Positions 26,543 through 36,884 of a stretch of 64,000 nucleotides of DNA are shown here, one piece after another. The position numbers and the translations under genes are program-made. Position 1 is the stretch's first letter. Every line of letters starts with the position of its first letter. Origin of the DNA: Enterocloster lavalensis (GTDB taxonomy: Bacteria; Bacillota; Clostridia; Lachnospirales; Lachnospiraceae); NCBI RefSeq assembly GCF_902364025.1, contig NZ_CABJCG010000013.1, positions 1-64,000 on the forward strand. Direction: 5' to 3'. A model generated the notes under the pieces. It saw only the letters and a program-made list of their open reading frames with translations, was not told the origin of the DNA and searched no databases.

Positions 26543-27478
26543 TCACCCCTTTTTACTGTATTGTGCCTTGATACGCGGATCAAAGAACGCATAGACCAGA
26601 TCCACGGCCAGGTTAATGATGCACATCAGGATCGAACACATGATGATGGCTCCCGTAACCATAGGCGTATCGCGCTTGGAAATGGAGTCATAAACCAGAC
26701 GCCCGATTCCCGGCCACGAGAACACCGTCTCGGCCAGAACGGAACCGGTGATCACCAGGGACATCTGCAGGCCGATTGCCGTGATAATGGGAATCAACGC
26801 ATTTTTCAGCCCATGTGTGTAGATCACCCGCTTCTCCGGACAGCCCTTTGCCCGCGCCGTGGTCATATAATCCTGGCGCAGCACATCCAGCATGGAGGAA
26901 CGCGTGGTACGGGTAATCAGCGCGGCCAGGCCGAAGCCCACGGTCACAGCGGGCAGGATAATGCTGGAGAACCCGCTTTTACCGCCCGATGGCAAAAGTC
27001 CCAGCTTCAGGGCGAATATGATAATCAGCATCAGGCCCAGCCAGAAGTTGGGCATCGACGTGCCGAACAGGGCGAACACCATTCCCGCCGTATCCTTCCA
27101 TGTATTCTGATGGATCGCCGTATAAATACCCAGGGGAAGGGACACCACCACGGCAATCAGCACTGCGGCGCCGCCAAGCGCCAGGGTGTTGGGAAGCTTT
27201 TCCATAAATGTCTGGAAAACGTCCTTTTTCGTAACATAGGACTTGCCCATATCCCCGGTCAGCATGCCCTTCATATAGTTGGCATAGCGGACAGGGAAGG
27301 GATCGTTCAGTCCCAGCTCCTCACGGATCTGCTCGACCTGCTCCGGCGTCGCTTTGTCGCCGGCCAGCATCAGGGCCGGATCACCGCCCGTCAGGCTCAT
27401 AGCCCAGTAAATCAGGAAAGAGGTTACCAGAATTACCGGAATCAACATTATCAGCCGTTTGAAGATGTATTTAATCAT
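26543..27478 (-). CDS. dipeptide/oligopeptide ABC transporter permease (DppB/OppB-type)
   Basis: A 311-residue permease starting MIKYIFKRLIMLIPVILVTSFLIY, the DppB/OppB signature. The coupling segment DYMTTARAKGCPEKRVIYTHGLKNALIP is present. AAGGAG lies upstream of the ATG. It is separated from the binding-protein gene by about 100 bases that hold a strong stem-loop. Confidence 0.93.
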   Translation of the reverse strand: MIKYIFKRLIMLIPVILVTSFLIYWAMSLTGGDPALMLAGDKATPEQVEQIREELGLNDPFPVRYANYMKGMLTGDMGKSYVTKKDVFQTFMEKLPNTLALGGAAVLIAVVVSLPLGIYTAIHQNTWKDTAGMVFALFGTSMPNFWLGLMLIIIFALKLGLLPSGGKSGFSSIILPAVTVGFGLAALITRTTRSSMLDVLRQDYMTTARAKGCPEKRVIYTHGLKNALIPIITAIGLQMSLVITGSVLAETVFSWPGIGRLVYDSISKRDTPMVTGAIIMCSILMCIINLAVDLVYAFFDPRIKAQYSKKG

Positions 27479-27518
27479 TCATTGCACACTCCTTTTCCTT
27501 TGGTGTGTCCCCCCAAGA

Positions 27519-27547
27519 AACTTGCGGGCCGGAAGGACCCGCAAGTT
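27519..27547 (-). terminator. intercistronic hairpin between the binding protein and permease genes
   Basis: A perfect AACTTGCGGG/CCCGCAAGTT stem with a nine-base loop, followed on the minus strand by TTTCTTGG. This weak tail fits partial termination or 3'-end protection, raising binding-protein expression over the downstream transporter genes. Confidence 0.6.
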
Positions 27548-27581
27548 GCTCAGACTATCTCAATCTCAATCTTAATCTCAA

Positions 27582-29213
27582 TTACTCTGCGATATAAGCG
27601 TGGCGCCAGTCGTGGTTGCCGCCTCCGAAGAGGTACTGGCCCTGTAAATTCTTGTTGTACGCGATTACCAGGTTTGCGATATACAGCGGAACCTGCGGGC
27701 ACGCATCAACCAGGTACTCCTGAAGCTCCTGAGCCGCGGCAAGGCGTTTCTCCGGATCTTTTTCAGTTGCAACCGTGTCAACCAGGCCGTCTACCTTGGT
27801 ATCGGAATAGTGGTGGTAGTTGGAGCCGGAATCCGTGTAGAACAGGTCGCGGTATACGAAGTCAACCTTGGAGTCCTCGTTCCATCTCCACAGGAACAGC
27901 TCCTGGCTTCCGTCAACACAGGCGGACTTAAGGGTTGCGGTCTCCATGGGCTCAAGGGTTGCCTCGACTCCGATTGCGGCCAGGTTCGCCTGGATCACGG
28001 TAGCGATCTGCTCATAGGGAGTACCGGAAGCATAGCTTAAAGTGGTCTTGATTCCGCCGTCCGGATATCCGGCCTCGGCCATCAGAGCTTTCGCGCGGTC
28101 CACATCGTAGTTGAAGCCTTCCATATCATCGTAGAAGCCCCACAGGCCACGGTTCAGAATGGTTTTCTGCAGAGTGCCCTTGCCGTAAACAGCCGCTTCC
28201 AGAACCGCGTCGCGGTCAATCGCGCAGGCCACGGCCTGTCTCAGCTTCTGGTTATCCCAGGGCGCTTTCTCAACATTAAATGCAAAGTAGAATAAACGGG
28301 TGCCGGGCTGCTCGAACACGGTGATGTTCTTATCCTCTTCCAGGTACTGCAGCTCGTTGATGGGCGGGTTCACGCAGACGTCAATTTCGCCGGACTGCAG
28401 CGCGATTACGCGGGAGGAAGCCTCTATGTAAGGACGGAACTCAATGGCGTCGGACACGCCGGGAGCCAGGTTCTCGCCTGCGGGGATATCATTGCCCCAG
28501 TAATCCGCTACCTTCACGATACGGCAATACTCGCCCTCAACCCACTCGTCGAACTTGTAGGGGCCTGTGCCGATATAGAAGGGATCTGTCACGCCGTCGT
28601 CGTAAGCTTTCTTGGACTGGATGGAAAGCGGTACGGACGCAAGAGTCTGTACGAACTCGTTGTTGTAGCTCTCAATTTCGATCTCAATGGTGTGATCGTC
28701 CACAACGTTACAGGCGACATAGCCCGCCAGGTTGGAGGCCACCATGTTCTCCATGGCCATATCCAGCGTGAACTTAACGTCCTCTGCGGTCATAGGAGTC
28801 TTGTTGCCGTCGTTAAAATAAACGTCGTCCCGCAGGTGCATCACAATATGGGTGTCATCCTTGAACTCCCAGTCGGTTGCCAGACACGGAACGAAACGCT
28901 CCTCGCCATCGGCGCCGTTGGTGAAGAATACCAGCGTCTGGTGGGTATTCTTCAAAATAATGTTGTTGATCTGATCCTGCTGCTTCTGGAGATCCAGGGT
29001 GTTGATGTCCGCATCCGTGCCGATCACCAGAGTTTCCTTGTGCGCGGGCACTGCCGGGCCGCTTCCGCCCTCCGCCGTGCCGCCGGCCGTCTGGCCCGCC
29101 TCCGCCGCGGGGGTGGTGGTGCCTCCGCCGCTATCCTTGCTGCCTCCGCCGCAGCCGGCCGTCATTCCAACCAGCATGGCCACACTGAGTAACAACGCGA
29201 TCCTTTTTTTCAT
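27582..29213 (-). CDS. peptide/nickel-type ABC transporter substrate-binding lipoprotein (DppA/OppA family)
   Basis: A 543-residue family 5 extracellular solute-binding protein. The signal peptide ends in a lipobox with Cys21 (GMTAGC). A Gly/Thr/Ala-rich linker follows, then the SBP_bac_5 fold: ETLVIGTDADINTLD, LATDWEFKDDTHIVMHLRDDVYFNDGNKTPMTAEDVKFTLD and DNQKLRQAVACAIDRDAVLEA. It heads the five-gene importer operon. The ligand is unknown (peptide, nickel chelate or opine are all possible). Confidence 0.93.
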   Translation of the reverse strand: MKKRIALLLSVAMLVGMTAGCGGGSKDSGGGTTTPAAEAGQTAGGTAEGGSGPAVPAHKETLVIGTDADINTLDLQKQQDQINNIILKNTHQTLVFFTNGADGEERFVPCLATDWEFKDDTHIVMHLRDDVYFNDGNKTPMTAEDVKFTLDMAMENMVASNLAGYVACNVVDDHTIEIEIESYNNEFVQTLASVPLSIQSKKAYDDGVTDPFYIGTGPYKFDEWVEGEYCRIVKVADYWGNDIPAGENLAPGVSDAIEFRPYIEASSRVIALQSGEIDVCVNPPINELQYLEEDKNITVFEQPGTRLFYFAFNVEKAPWDNQKLRQAVACAIDRDAVLEAAVYGKGTLQKTILNRGLWGFYDDMEGFNYDVDRAKALMAEAGYPDGGIKTTLSYASGTPYEQIATVIQANLAAIGVEATLEPMETATLKSACVDGSQELFLWRWNEDSKVDFVYRDLFYTDSGSNYHHYSDTKVDGLVDTVATEKDPEKRLAAAQELQEYLVDACPQVPLYIANLVIAYNKNLQGQYLFGGGNHDWRHAYIAE

Positions 29214-29438
29214 TAACAGTTTCCTCCATCTTTTTATTTTCTCCAGCCGTCAGAACCGCCGCTCTGCGCCTGTAAGTTTTCGAATATACGTCCGCCTTCC
29301 GCCTCTCCCCCGCGGGGCAAAAAACGATACAAAAAAAGAGCATAGCCCGTATGACCCCAATCCAACATCAGGACCTCAATTACGTTGCCGCTCTCATTCT
29401 CTTGGCAAAATGCATATTCCGTTTTAGATTACATTAAA

Positions 29439-29467
29439 ATAATACCATCATTTCCGCTATTGCGCAA
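29439..29467 (-). promoter_or_regulatory. promoter of the dpp-like operon
   Basis: Minus-strand TTGCGC (29467-29462), a 17-base spacer and TATTAT (29444-29439). The 29214-29589 stretch contains no gene: it holds this promoter, a leader of about 215 bases with a T-rich stretch and a GCCCC/GGGGC palindrome near 29311-29320, and the hairpin at 29541. Confidence 0.6.
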
Positions 29468-29540
29468 GTAGCATTTTGCATTTTATTAAACATTTTTTAC
29501 ATTTTTTAAGGTCCGCCGGGAAAATTTCACAAAATATATA

Positions 29541-29575
29541 TGCCGAATTTCTTAAAACTACTAAGAAATCCGGCA
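29541..29575 (-). terminator. terminator of the carboxylic-acid operon
   Basis: TGCCG-ATTTCTTA pairs with TAAGAAAT-CGGCA, with one mismatch in the stem, 15 bases after the hydratase stop. On the minus strand TATATATTTT follows; on the plus strand TTTTTT follows, so it could stop transcription both ways. Confidence 0.7.
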
Positions 29576-29589
29576 TTTTTTACATTCTC

Positions 29590-31872
29590 TTAATATTTCT
29601 TACGATTGTAGTTGATCAGACTTCCCGCCCGGATAATCTGCCGTTCCTCCAGTGTCAGCTCTGCGATGGAAAGGGTGATCTCACCGAACGTATCCCGCCC
29701 CGGCCTGTAAACGTATGCCCGGATCCGGCTCAGGTCCCCGGCCAGCGCGTCCCAGATTCCGGGGACAAAGATATAATCGCCCGTGTCAAACCCCGGCTCC
29801 TCCTCCATCTGGAAGGGCAGCATGCCCCAGTTGATCACATTGGAGCGATAGCGCTTGGTAGCGTACTCCCGGCAGATATTGGCCAGACCGCCCAGCACCC
29901 GCTGGCAGCTGGCGGCCTGCTCCCGCGCGGAGCCGTCCCCGGGCCTCACCGCGTAGATCACGCTTCCGATTTCCGTCTCCGTAGCGTTCACCGCGGCAAA
30001 TTCCGGCAGGCGGCGGATCCGGCCGAATACCTGGGACAGCTCTTCCGCCAATTCCTCAGGATTTCCACCCGCTCTGCGGGCTTTCTCAAAGGCGTCCACC
30101 TCCTTCGCCCTGCCCACATAGGCCGGTTCCCTGCGCGAAAGGGTAAATTCCGCCAGGCCCAGGGGGTTGGAGCGGAAAGAGGAGGTCTCCCCAGATGGGA
30201 TCAGCTCGTCGGTGGTGGTCACCGGGTCCATGATCCTGGCGCACACCTTCAGCAGAATGTGCTCCGTCAGTCCGCCCATCTCCGGCCAATCCTTGATGTT
30301 GGGGCCGCAGACCAGCTTCTCCTCTGCATTTGGCCTCCCCCATCCAAAGTACACGCGGTTTTTGTACACGGTCCGGTCAAACTCATGGTCCGGCACATCG
30401 CCCCAGCAGTCCAAAGCCTGCGCGGAGGTGAGCACGCCGCCGTTTGCGGCGGTGGCCGCAATGGAGCGCGCATCCATCAGCGCAACCGCCGCCATCTGGC
30501 CCTTCCCCGGCTTGGAGCCTTCCCGGTTGGGGAAGTTGCGGGTGGTGTGCCGGATGCTGAACCCGTTGTGGGCCGGCGTGTCCCCCGCGCCAAAGCAGGG
30601 ACCGCAGAACGCGGTGCGGATCACGGCTCCCGCGCCGATCAGCTCCGTGACTGCGCCCTTGGCGATCAGATCGGCCAGCACCGGCTGGGAGGAAGGGTAC
30701 ACCGCCAGCGAAAAATCACCGCTGCCGCAGTTCCTTCCCCGCAGGGCGTGGGCCGCCTCCATCACATTGGTGTAGTTGCCACCCGCGCAGCCCGCGATGA
30801 TCCCCTGCTGCACCTGTATTTTCCCGTCAACCACTTTATCGCACAGCGTAAATTCCGCGCGCCCGTCCGCCACCTGGGCGGCCTTCTCTTCCACCTGCCG
30901 GAGGATATCGTACGGGTTTTCATTTAACTCGTCAATCGTGTATACATTGCTGGGATGGAAGGGAAGCGCGATCATGGGCCGGATTTCGCTTAAATTCACG
31001 CGCACGCAGCCGTCGTAGTAGGCCACGGCTCCCGGCTTTAACTCCCGGTACGCGTCGCCGCGCCCGTGGCTCTCCAGGTGATTTTTAGTGTCCCCGTCCG
31101 TTTTCCAGACCGAGGTGAGGCAGGTGGTCTCCGTGGTCATCACATCGATGCCGTTGCGGTAGTCCGTGGTCATTTCCGCCACGCCCGGCCCCACAAACTC
31201 CATCACCTTGTTCTTCACGTATCCGTTTTGGAACACGGCGCCGATGATTGCCAGCGCGATGTCCTGGGGGCCCACATAGGGCTGGGGTTTTCCCTCCAGG
31301 TACACCGCAATCACCTCAGGGTAGGCGATATCGTAGGTGTCGCACAACAGCTGTTTGACCAGCTCGCCGCCTCCCTCCCCCACGCCCAGGGTTCCCAGCG
31401 CCCCGTAGCGGGTGTGGCTGTCGGAGCCAAGAATCATACTGCCACACCCGGCCATCATCTCCCGCATGTACTGGTGCATGACCGCGATGTGGGGCGGCAC
31501 AAATATTCCGCCGTACTTCTTGCAGGCCGACAGCCCGAACAGGTGGTCGTCCTCGTTGATGGTTCCGCCCACCGCGCACAGGGAATTGTGGCAGTTGGTG
31601 AGCACGTAGGGCAACGGAAACCGCTCCATCCCCGAAGCCCTGGCCGTCTGGATCACCCCCACGAAGGTGATGTCGTGGGAGGTCATGGAGTCGAATTTGA
31701 GCCTGAGACGGTTCATGTCGCCGGATGTGTTGTGGGATTTGAGGATGTTGTAGGTGATGGTTTCGTGGCGCGCCTTTTCGCGATCCATACACATCTCCTG
31801 TACCGCCTGGGATTCCGAAACAATTTCGCTTCCATGAAGAAGAAAAATGCCTTCGCTGTATAATGATATCAT
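29590..31872 (-). CDS. aconitase-family hydratase with a [4Fe-4S] site
   Basis: A 760-residue aconitase-superfamily protein, resembling YbhJ-type hydratases more than citrate-cycle aconitase. The three cluster cysteines can be seen: Cys362 ([10 protein letters not shown]), Cys423 and Cys426 (FCGPC). [20 protein letters not shown] is the family substrate-site motif. The start has GGAGGAAATAAC before the ATG. It is the last gene of the nine-gene operon, 32 bases after a TRAP permease gene, so its substrate probably enters by these transporters. It may hydrate or isomerise a di- or tricarboxylate; true aconitase activity cannot be excluded. Confidence 0.85.
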   Translation of the reverse strand: MISLYSEGIFLLHGSEIVSESQAVQEMCMDREKARHETITYNILKSHNTSGDMNRLRLKFDSMTSHDITFVGVIQTARASGMERFPLPYVLTNCHNSLCAVGGTINEDDHLFGLSACKKYGGIFVPPHIAVMHQYMREMMAGCGSMILGSDSHTRYGALGTLGVGEGGGELVKQLLCDTYDIAYPEVIAVYLEGKPQPYVGPQDIALAIIGAVFQNGYVKNKVMEFVGPGVAEMTTDYRNGIDVMTTETTCLTSVWKTDGDTKNHLESHGRGDAYRELKPGAVAYYDGCVRVNLSEIRPMIALPFHPSNVYTIDELNENPYDILRQVEEKAAQVADGRAEFTLCDKVVDGKIQVQQGIIAGCAGGNYTNVMEAAHALRGRNCGSGDFSLAVYPSSQPVLADLIAKGAVTELIGAGAVIRTAFCGPCFGAGDTPAHNGFSIRHTTRNFPNREGSKPGKGQMAAVALMDARSIAATAANGGVLTSAQALDCWGDVPDHEFDRTVYKNRVYFGWGRPNAEEKLVCGPNIKDWPEMGGLTEHILLKVCARIMDPVTTTDELIPSGETSSFRSNPLGLAEFTLSRREPAYVGRAKEVDAFEKARRAGGNPEELAEELSQVFGRIRRLPEFAAVNATETEIGSVIYAVRPGDGSAREQAASCQRVLGGLANICREYATKRYRSNVINWGMLPFQMEEEPGFDTGDYIFVPGIWDALAGDLSRIRAYVYRPGRDTFGEITLSIAELTLEERQIIRAGSLINYNRKKY

Positions 31873-31904
31873 GTTATTTCCTCCGAACTAAATTTTCCGT
31901 ATTA

Positions 31905-33797
31905 CTACGTCCTCCGCTTCACTTTCACATATTTCCAAAAATTTTTTTCTGTAATCACAAGTGCAAGCGCAATAACAATCCCCATAATGGTCAGCGGTTT
32001 CTGAGGTAAAATCAGCAAAACTCCCCCAGCTACCCAGGCAATGCGGCGAATAATGGATTCATTTTGAAACAGATATCCCTGCAAGCCTACAGACATACTC
32101 AGAACACCCGCTAAACATATAAATACAACAAACACAATGTTCACCGCTGAACCGATCATCACCAATTCAGGTTGAATCGCCAGGCAGAACGCGATCAGAA
32201 ATGACGGCATTGCCATCTTAAATGCTGATATTCCAATCTTAACCGCCGACTCCCCCGCAATCGGCGCCGCTGCAAACGCAGCCATTGCAACCGGAGGCGT
32301 AATAGCGGACATCGATCCAAAATAGAGAACGAACAAATGTGCAGCCAGCGGCGGTACTCCCAGCTTTACAATCGCCGGAGCTGCCAAAATACACAAAATA
32401 GCGTAGCACGCAGAAGCCGGAAGGCCCATCCCCATGATCAGAGAACCTAACATCACTAAAAACAGCAGGATACCAAGATTGTTGTTTGCCAGCGAAATCA
32501 AAATATTAGACAGCTTTAAAATCAGACCAGAGGACTGAAGTCCAAGCAGAATAACACCGGCACAGGAACAGGCCATCACAACCGTCACCGAACTTTTTGC
32601 AGTTTTTACCAAAATATTCAGCCACTCCCGCTTCAATACTCCACGTTTTTCCCGTTTAAATGAAGCAAGCACAACGAGAAGAATGCAGCAATACAAACAC
32701 GCCTTATAAGCGGGGTACCGGAATACGCCCAGGAAAAACACCAGAATGACAAGGGGCGGAATGTACATCCATCCCTGACTTTTTAGCAGGGCCACACCGT
32801 CTGGAACCTCTGCAGCCGGAAGTCCTTTCAGGTTGGACTGTTTCGCTTTGAGATCAACGGAAGTATACAGAGCCAGGTAATACATCACCGCTGGTATTAC
32901 TGCCGCCTTGCATACCTCCCAGTATGAAACCCCCAGCGTGTCGGCCATAATAAACGCGGCAGCCCCCATCACGGGCGGCATAATTAGTCCTCCTGTGGAG
33001 GCAACGGATTCCACCGCCCCAGCAAAATCTCCTTTATAACCGACTCGTTTCATCAATGGGATGGTAATGGTTCCGGTTCCGACCACATTCGCCACAGCGC
33101 TGCCGCTGATAGAGCCAAACAGGGCGCTGCCGAAAATTGCGACCTTAGCTGGCCCACCCCTGAATTTTCCAAATCCCGAGTTTGCCCAGTCAAGAAAGAA
33201 ATCGCTTCCCCCCAGAGACTCTAAAAGTTGTCCGAACATCAAAAAAATAAACACTTGCGTGGTCGACACCCCCAATACGCTGCTGAAGATTCCTTCTGTG
33301 GTCATATATCCCATGGAAATTAATTTTGATAACTTCACTCCGGCATGCCGCAGCAGTGCAAACGGGATTTTCGAGCCAAAATAGGCATACCCCAGAAATA
33401 CCAGTCCAATAATAGGCATTGCCCACCCCACTACCCGGACCGTTCCCAGCAAAACCAGAAGTATTAAGAGAAACCCTAAAACCTTATCGCTTTGGGTAGG
33501 CTGTATCAAACGCATAGGTTCATTCATCTCCAGCCAGTTAAAGGTAACATTCAGGCATGTGATAAATGTCAGCACAGCTAAGGCAATACCAAATAAATAC
33601 GACATATTTCTAAGGCTTGGATTCTCAGGCCTTTTCTTTGGATACACAAGAAATGCCAGAGCCAGGCCGCATGCCAGGTGAATGCTCCTTTGCTGCATCC
33701 CAGGAAACGGCATATAAAAAGCCGTATAAAGCTGGAATACACACATGCCCACTGCAATCAGCGTTATTAATTTATCTGTTATCTTCTGTAAGCTCAT
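31905..33797 (-). CDS. TRAP transporter fused permease, TAXI type (copy 1)
   Basis: A 630-residue fused DctQ/DctM-type permease of the TAXI-TRAP class. About fifteen hydrophobic segments are visible. The DctM-like core includes NSGFGKFRGGPAKVAIFGSALFGSISGSAVANVVGTGTITIPLMKRVG and GLIMPPVMGAAAFIMAD. I chose the ATG at 33797, after GAGGGAGTGGAGGA, over an upstream GTG. It pairs with the solute-binding protein gene just upstream. It is very similar along its length to the second permease at 34986, showing a tandem duplication. Confidence 0.92.
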   Translation of the reverse strand: MSLQKITDKLITLIAVGMCVFQLYTAFYMPFPGMQQRSIHLACGLALAFLVYPKKRPENPSLRNMSYLFGIALAVLTFITCLNVTFNWLEMNEPMRLIQPTQSDKVLGFLLILLVLLGTVRVVGWAMPIIGLVFLGYAYFGSKIPFALLRHAGVKLSKLISMGYMTTEGIFSSVLGVSTTQVFIFLMFGQLLESLGGSDFFLDWANSGFGKFRGGPAKVAIFGSALFGSISGSAVANVVGTGTITIPLMKRVGYKGDFAGAVESVASTGGLIMPPVMGAAAFIMADTLGVSYWEVCKAAVIPAVMYYLALYTSVDLKAKQSNLKGLPAAEVPDGVALLKSQGWMYIPPLVILVFFLGVFRYPAYKACLYCCILLVVLASFKREKRGVLKREWLNILVKTAKSSVTVVMACSCAGVILLGLQSSGLILKLSNILISLANNNLGILLFLVMLGSLIMGMGLPASACYAILCILAAPAIVKLGVPPLAAHLFVLYFGSMSAITPPVAMAAFAAAPIAGESAVKIGISAFKMAMPSFLIAFCLAIQPELVMIGSAVNIVFVVFICLAGVLSMSVGLQGYLFQNESIIRRIAWVAGGVLLILPQKPLTIMGIVIALALVITEKNFWKYVKVKRRT

Positions 33798-33866
33798 TCC
33801 TCCACTCCCTCTCACCAAAATGGCCGCCGCAAATCATGCAGCGGCCGTTTTTCTCTCTAGCACGTA

Positions 33867-34967
33867 CTACTGAATATATCCTTTTTCTTTGAAATAGCGC
33901 TCCGTTCCCGGATGAAGCGGTGCAATCGCCGTATCAATCGTATTCTGGGCAGTCGCGCCTTTCACCCCTGCGAAAACTCCGGTCCATTCATCATATTTTT
34001 CGTCCAAAGTCTTTGCAATCTGATAGGCCAGCTCCTCAGGGAAGTCCTCCGTAACCACCAGAGCATAGGGGCTTCCCACCGTGTTATAGTCCACATCCTG
34101 ACCTTTATATGTACCTGCCGGTCTGGTAACATCACTCAAATAGCTACAGGATTCCAGGAACAGTTTCTTCTGCTCATCACTGAATTCAATAAAACGGGCG
34201 CCGCCCGGCATATTAAAAATCTCAGTCACGGACGAATGAGGGTCGCAGGCGCAGATCCACAGTGAGTCGATCGTAGAGGTATTAAGCGCCTCATAACTCT
34301 CTGACGGCGTGAGATATTGCAGATCATAGTAATCTTCTCTTCCCATCACTGTTAACAGCTCAGAAATCAGCAGCTGTCCGGAATTCCCTTTGTTACAAAT
34401 CGACACCCTTGCACCCTGCAGATCCTCAATCGTCTGGTAGCTGGAATCCGCTCTGACGATTACGCTGAGAAAACTGTTTGGTGATCCATAAAGTGTACGC
34501 AGCTGGGGATTTGGTGCAATTCCTTCGCTCTCATTGCCATTATAATAATTGTAGATATACGCAGCCGAGGCAACGCCCATCGGCATCTCACCGGTTGCCA
34601 CGCTGATCAGATTCTCACCTCCACCCGTTGTAATTGCCGGAGTAATGTTGATATTGTCATTATTGGAACTGACAACCTGAGCAGCGGAGGACGTATACAT
34701 GTAGGTCCATCCACCTGTCGTTGTTGCCCCACAGGTGATCTCCGCGACTCCATCCACGACTGGAATCAGATCGTTTCCCTCAAAAGCGCCCTCAGACTTG
34801 CTTTCAGCTTCGGTCCCCTCTGTTTTTTCTGTTTCTTCCTTTCCGGAAGTTTGAACCTCAGCAGCTTTCGATTCTTCTTTTGGGGTTCCGCTTGTTCCTG
34901 CACATCCCGCTACCATGATCATGGTCGCTGCAATCAATACACCTGTAAAAACTTTACTTTTTCTCAT
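33867..34967 (-). CDS. TAXI-family TRAP transporter solute-binding lipoprotein (copy 1)
   Basis: A 366-residue extracytoplasmic solute receptor. The signal peptide ends at a lipobox with Cys22 (MVAGC), then a Glu/Lys/Ser/Thr linker. The TAXI fold is marked by TTGGWTYMYTSSAAQVV, TTGGGENLISVATGEMPMGVA and GARVSICNKGNSGQLLISELL. It shares the same motifs with the second receptor at 36885. AAGGAGAAGAGT precedes the ATG. TAXI ligands are poorly known; glutamate or carboxylates are reported for some. Here the operon suggests a carboxylic acid. Confidence 0.93.
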   Translation of the reverse strand: MRKSKVFTGVLIAATMIMVAGCAGTSGTPKEESKAAEVQTSGKEETEKTEGTEAESKSEGAFEGNDLIPVVDGVAEITCGATTTGGWTYMYTSSAAQVVSSNNDNINITPAITTGGGENLISVATGEMPMGVASAAYIYNYYNGNESEGIAPNPQLRTLYGSPNSFLSVIVRADSSYQTIEDLQGARVSICNKGNSGQLLISELLTVMGREDYYDLQYLTPSESYEALNTSTIDSLWICACDPHSSVTEIFNMPGGARFIEFSDEQKKLFLESCSYLSDVTRPAGTYKGQDVDYNTVGSPYALVVTEDFPEELAYQIAKTLDEKYDEWTGVFAGVKGATAQNTIDTAIAPLHPGTERYFKEKGYIQ

Positions 34968-34985
34968 ACTCTTCTCCTTTTCGTT

Positions 34986-36854
34986 TTATATTGTAACTAC
35001 CCTTTTCCTTGCACTGATATAAAGGATAACCACCAGCACGTAACCTGCTATTGTCAGCGCTATCTGCGGTAAGATCAAAAGGATTCCGCCAACCACCCAT
35101 AAAATACGCTCCGGTATATTCACCTTGTGATTGATATATCCCTGAATTCCGATGGACATGCCCGCTACCCCTAACACGCAGTTCACAAACACAAACACAA
35201 TGCTATACCAACTGCCGATCATAAGCAGTTCCGGTTGGAATCCGAAACAGAATGCAATCAGAAATGCCGGCAGCGCCATCTTAAATGCTGTCATGCCAAT
35301 TTTGCCTGCCCCCTCCTCTGCAATCGGAGCCGCTGCAAACGCAGCCATTGCAACTGGCGGAGTGATCGCGGACATGGCTCCAAAATAGAGCACAAACAGA
35401 TGAGCGCCGATTGTGGGAACTCCCAGTGCAACCAATGACGGTGCCGCCAAAATCGCCAGGATAATATAACAGGCCGAAGCGGGTAGTCCCATTCCCATAA
35501 TCAAAGACCCAATCATAACCAATATCATTAACAGCCACAATCTGCCATCCGCCATTGCAATCAGAATATTGGATAACTTCAAAATCAGCCCTGAGGTCTG
35601 GAGTGACATCAAAATTAATCCGGCACAGGCGCAGGCCATAATAACCGTCATGGAACTTTTGGCTGTTTTAACCAGAATATGGTACCATTCCTTCTTCAAA
35701 ACACCCCGCAGTTTTTTCTTTGTACAAGCCAGAGCCAGCAGTAAAATGCAGCAATAAATACACGCCCTGTACGCAGGATATTGCAAAACGCCCAGAACAA
35801 AAATCAGGACAAGTAATGGGGGAAGGTAGATATAGCCGTATTCCTTTAACAGCTTTTTGCCATCAGGCAGCTGATCCTTGGGTATTCCCCTCAAATTCAA
35901 CGCCCTGGCCCGCAGATCGACCGTAACAAACAACGCCAGATAATAGAGAATTGCCGGAATCAATGCTGCAAGACACACCTGCCAGTAGGTTATCCCTACA
36001 ATATCCGCCATAATAAACGCCGCGGCACCCATGACCGGAGGCATGATCAGGCCCCCTGTGGAGGCTACTGATTCGACCGCTCCGGCATACGCGGAATCAT
36101 AACCCACTTTTTTCATAAGGGGAATTGTAATGGTTCCGGTGCCAACTACATTTGCAACCGCACTTCCACTGATTGATCCAAACAGAGCGCTTCCAAAAAT
36201 CGACACCTTCGCCGGACCGCCTCGCAGTTTTCCAAACCCTGAGTTCGCCCATTCCAGGAAAAATTCACTTCCTCCCAGGGTTTCCAACAACTGTCCAAAC
36301 AATAAGAATATAAAAACTTGATCCGTAGATACGCCCAGAATACTGCTGAAAATACCTTCTGTGCACATATACGTCATACTGATCAGATTGCCAAATTTCA
36401 CGCCCGCATGCTTAAACATACCCGGCATATAGCTCCCAAAATACGCGTAGCACAGGAATACCATTGCAATCAGTGGCATCGCCCATCCCGTAACCTTTTT
36501 CGTTCCCAACAAAACCAGAATTGCCAGCAATACTCCAAATATCTTGTCGGATTTCCATGGAATTGCCAGACGCATGGGCTTCGCCATAACCCCCCAGTTC
36601 AGCGCCACATTCAAACAGGCCGTTAACGCCAGAAGTGCACAGAAAATTCCAAATATATAGGAAAGATTCTTCATCACCAGTTTTTCAGGTCGTTTCTTGG
36701 GATAGTAAAGATATACAATCGCAAGTCCCAGTCCCAGGTGCACAGCCCTCTGCGCCATTCCTGGCAGAGGCATGTAGAGGGCTGTATAAATTTGGAAGAT
36801 AGTGAGAGCCGCTGCTAACAATCCTGCCACTCGATCTGATATTTTTTCTATCAA
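34986..36854 (-). CDS. TRAP transporter fused permease, TAXI type (copy 2)
   Basis: A 622-residue fused permease, paralogue of the copy at 31905: both contain ANSGFGK-RGGPAKV-IFGSALFGSISGSAVANVVGTGTITIPLMK and start with the same ISDRVAGLL/ITDKLITL-type helix. It starts with TTG, five bases after a perfect AAGGAGG. It lies 18 bases upstream of the copy-1 receptor gene, so both modules are in one transcript. Confidence 0.92.
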   Translation of the reverse strand: MIEKISDRVAGLLAAALTIFQIYTALYMPLPGMAQRAVHLGLGLAIVYLYYPKKRPEKLVMKNLSYIFGIFCALLALTACLNVALNWGVMAKPMRLAIPWKSDKIFGVLLAILVLLGTKKVTGWAMPLIAMVFLCYAYFGSYMPGMFKHAGVKFGNLISMTYMCTEGIFSSILGVSTDQVFIFLLFGQLLETLGGSEFFLEWANSGFGKLRGGPAKVSIFGSALFGSISGSAVANVVGTGTITIPLMKKVGYDSAYAGAVESVASTGGLIMPPVMGAAAFIMADIVGITYWQVCLAALIPAILYYLALFVTVDLRARALNLRGIPKDQLPDGKKLLKEYGYIYLPPLLVLIFVLGVLQYPAYRACIYCCILLLALACTKKKLRGVLKKEWYHILVKTAKSSMTVIMACACAGLILMSLQTSGLILKLSNILIAMADGRLWLLMILVMIGSLIMGMGLPASACYIILAILAAPSLVALGVPTIGAHLFVLYFGAMSAITPPVAMAAFAAAPIAEEGAGKIGMTAFKMALPAFLIAFCFGFQPELLMIGSWYSIVFVFVNCVLGVAGMSIGIQGYINHKVNIPERILWVVGGILLILPQIALTIAGYVLVVILYISARKRVVTI

Positions 36855-36884
36855 AATGTCCTCCTTGCATCTGTTGCCACCCCA

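Noticed and set aside
27519..27547. The dppA-dppB hairpin as a full terminator splitting the operon
   Set aside because: Its T-run is weak and the downstream permease genes have no evident promoter of their own, so partial read-through is more likely.
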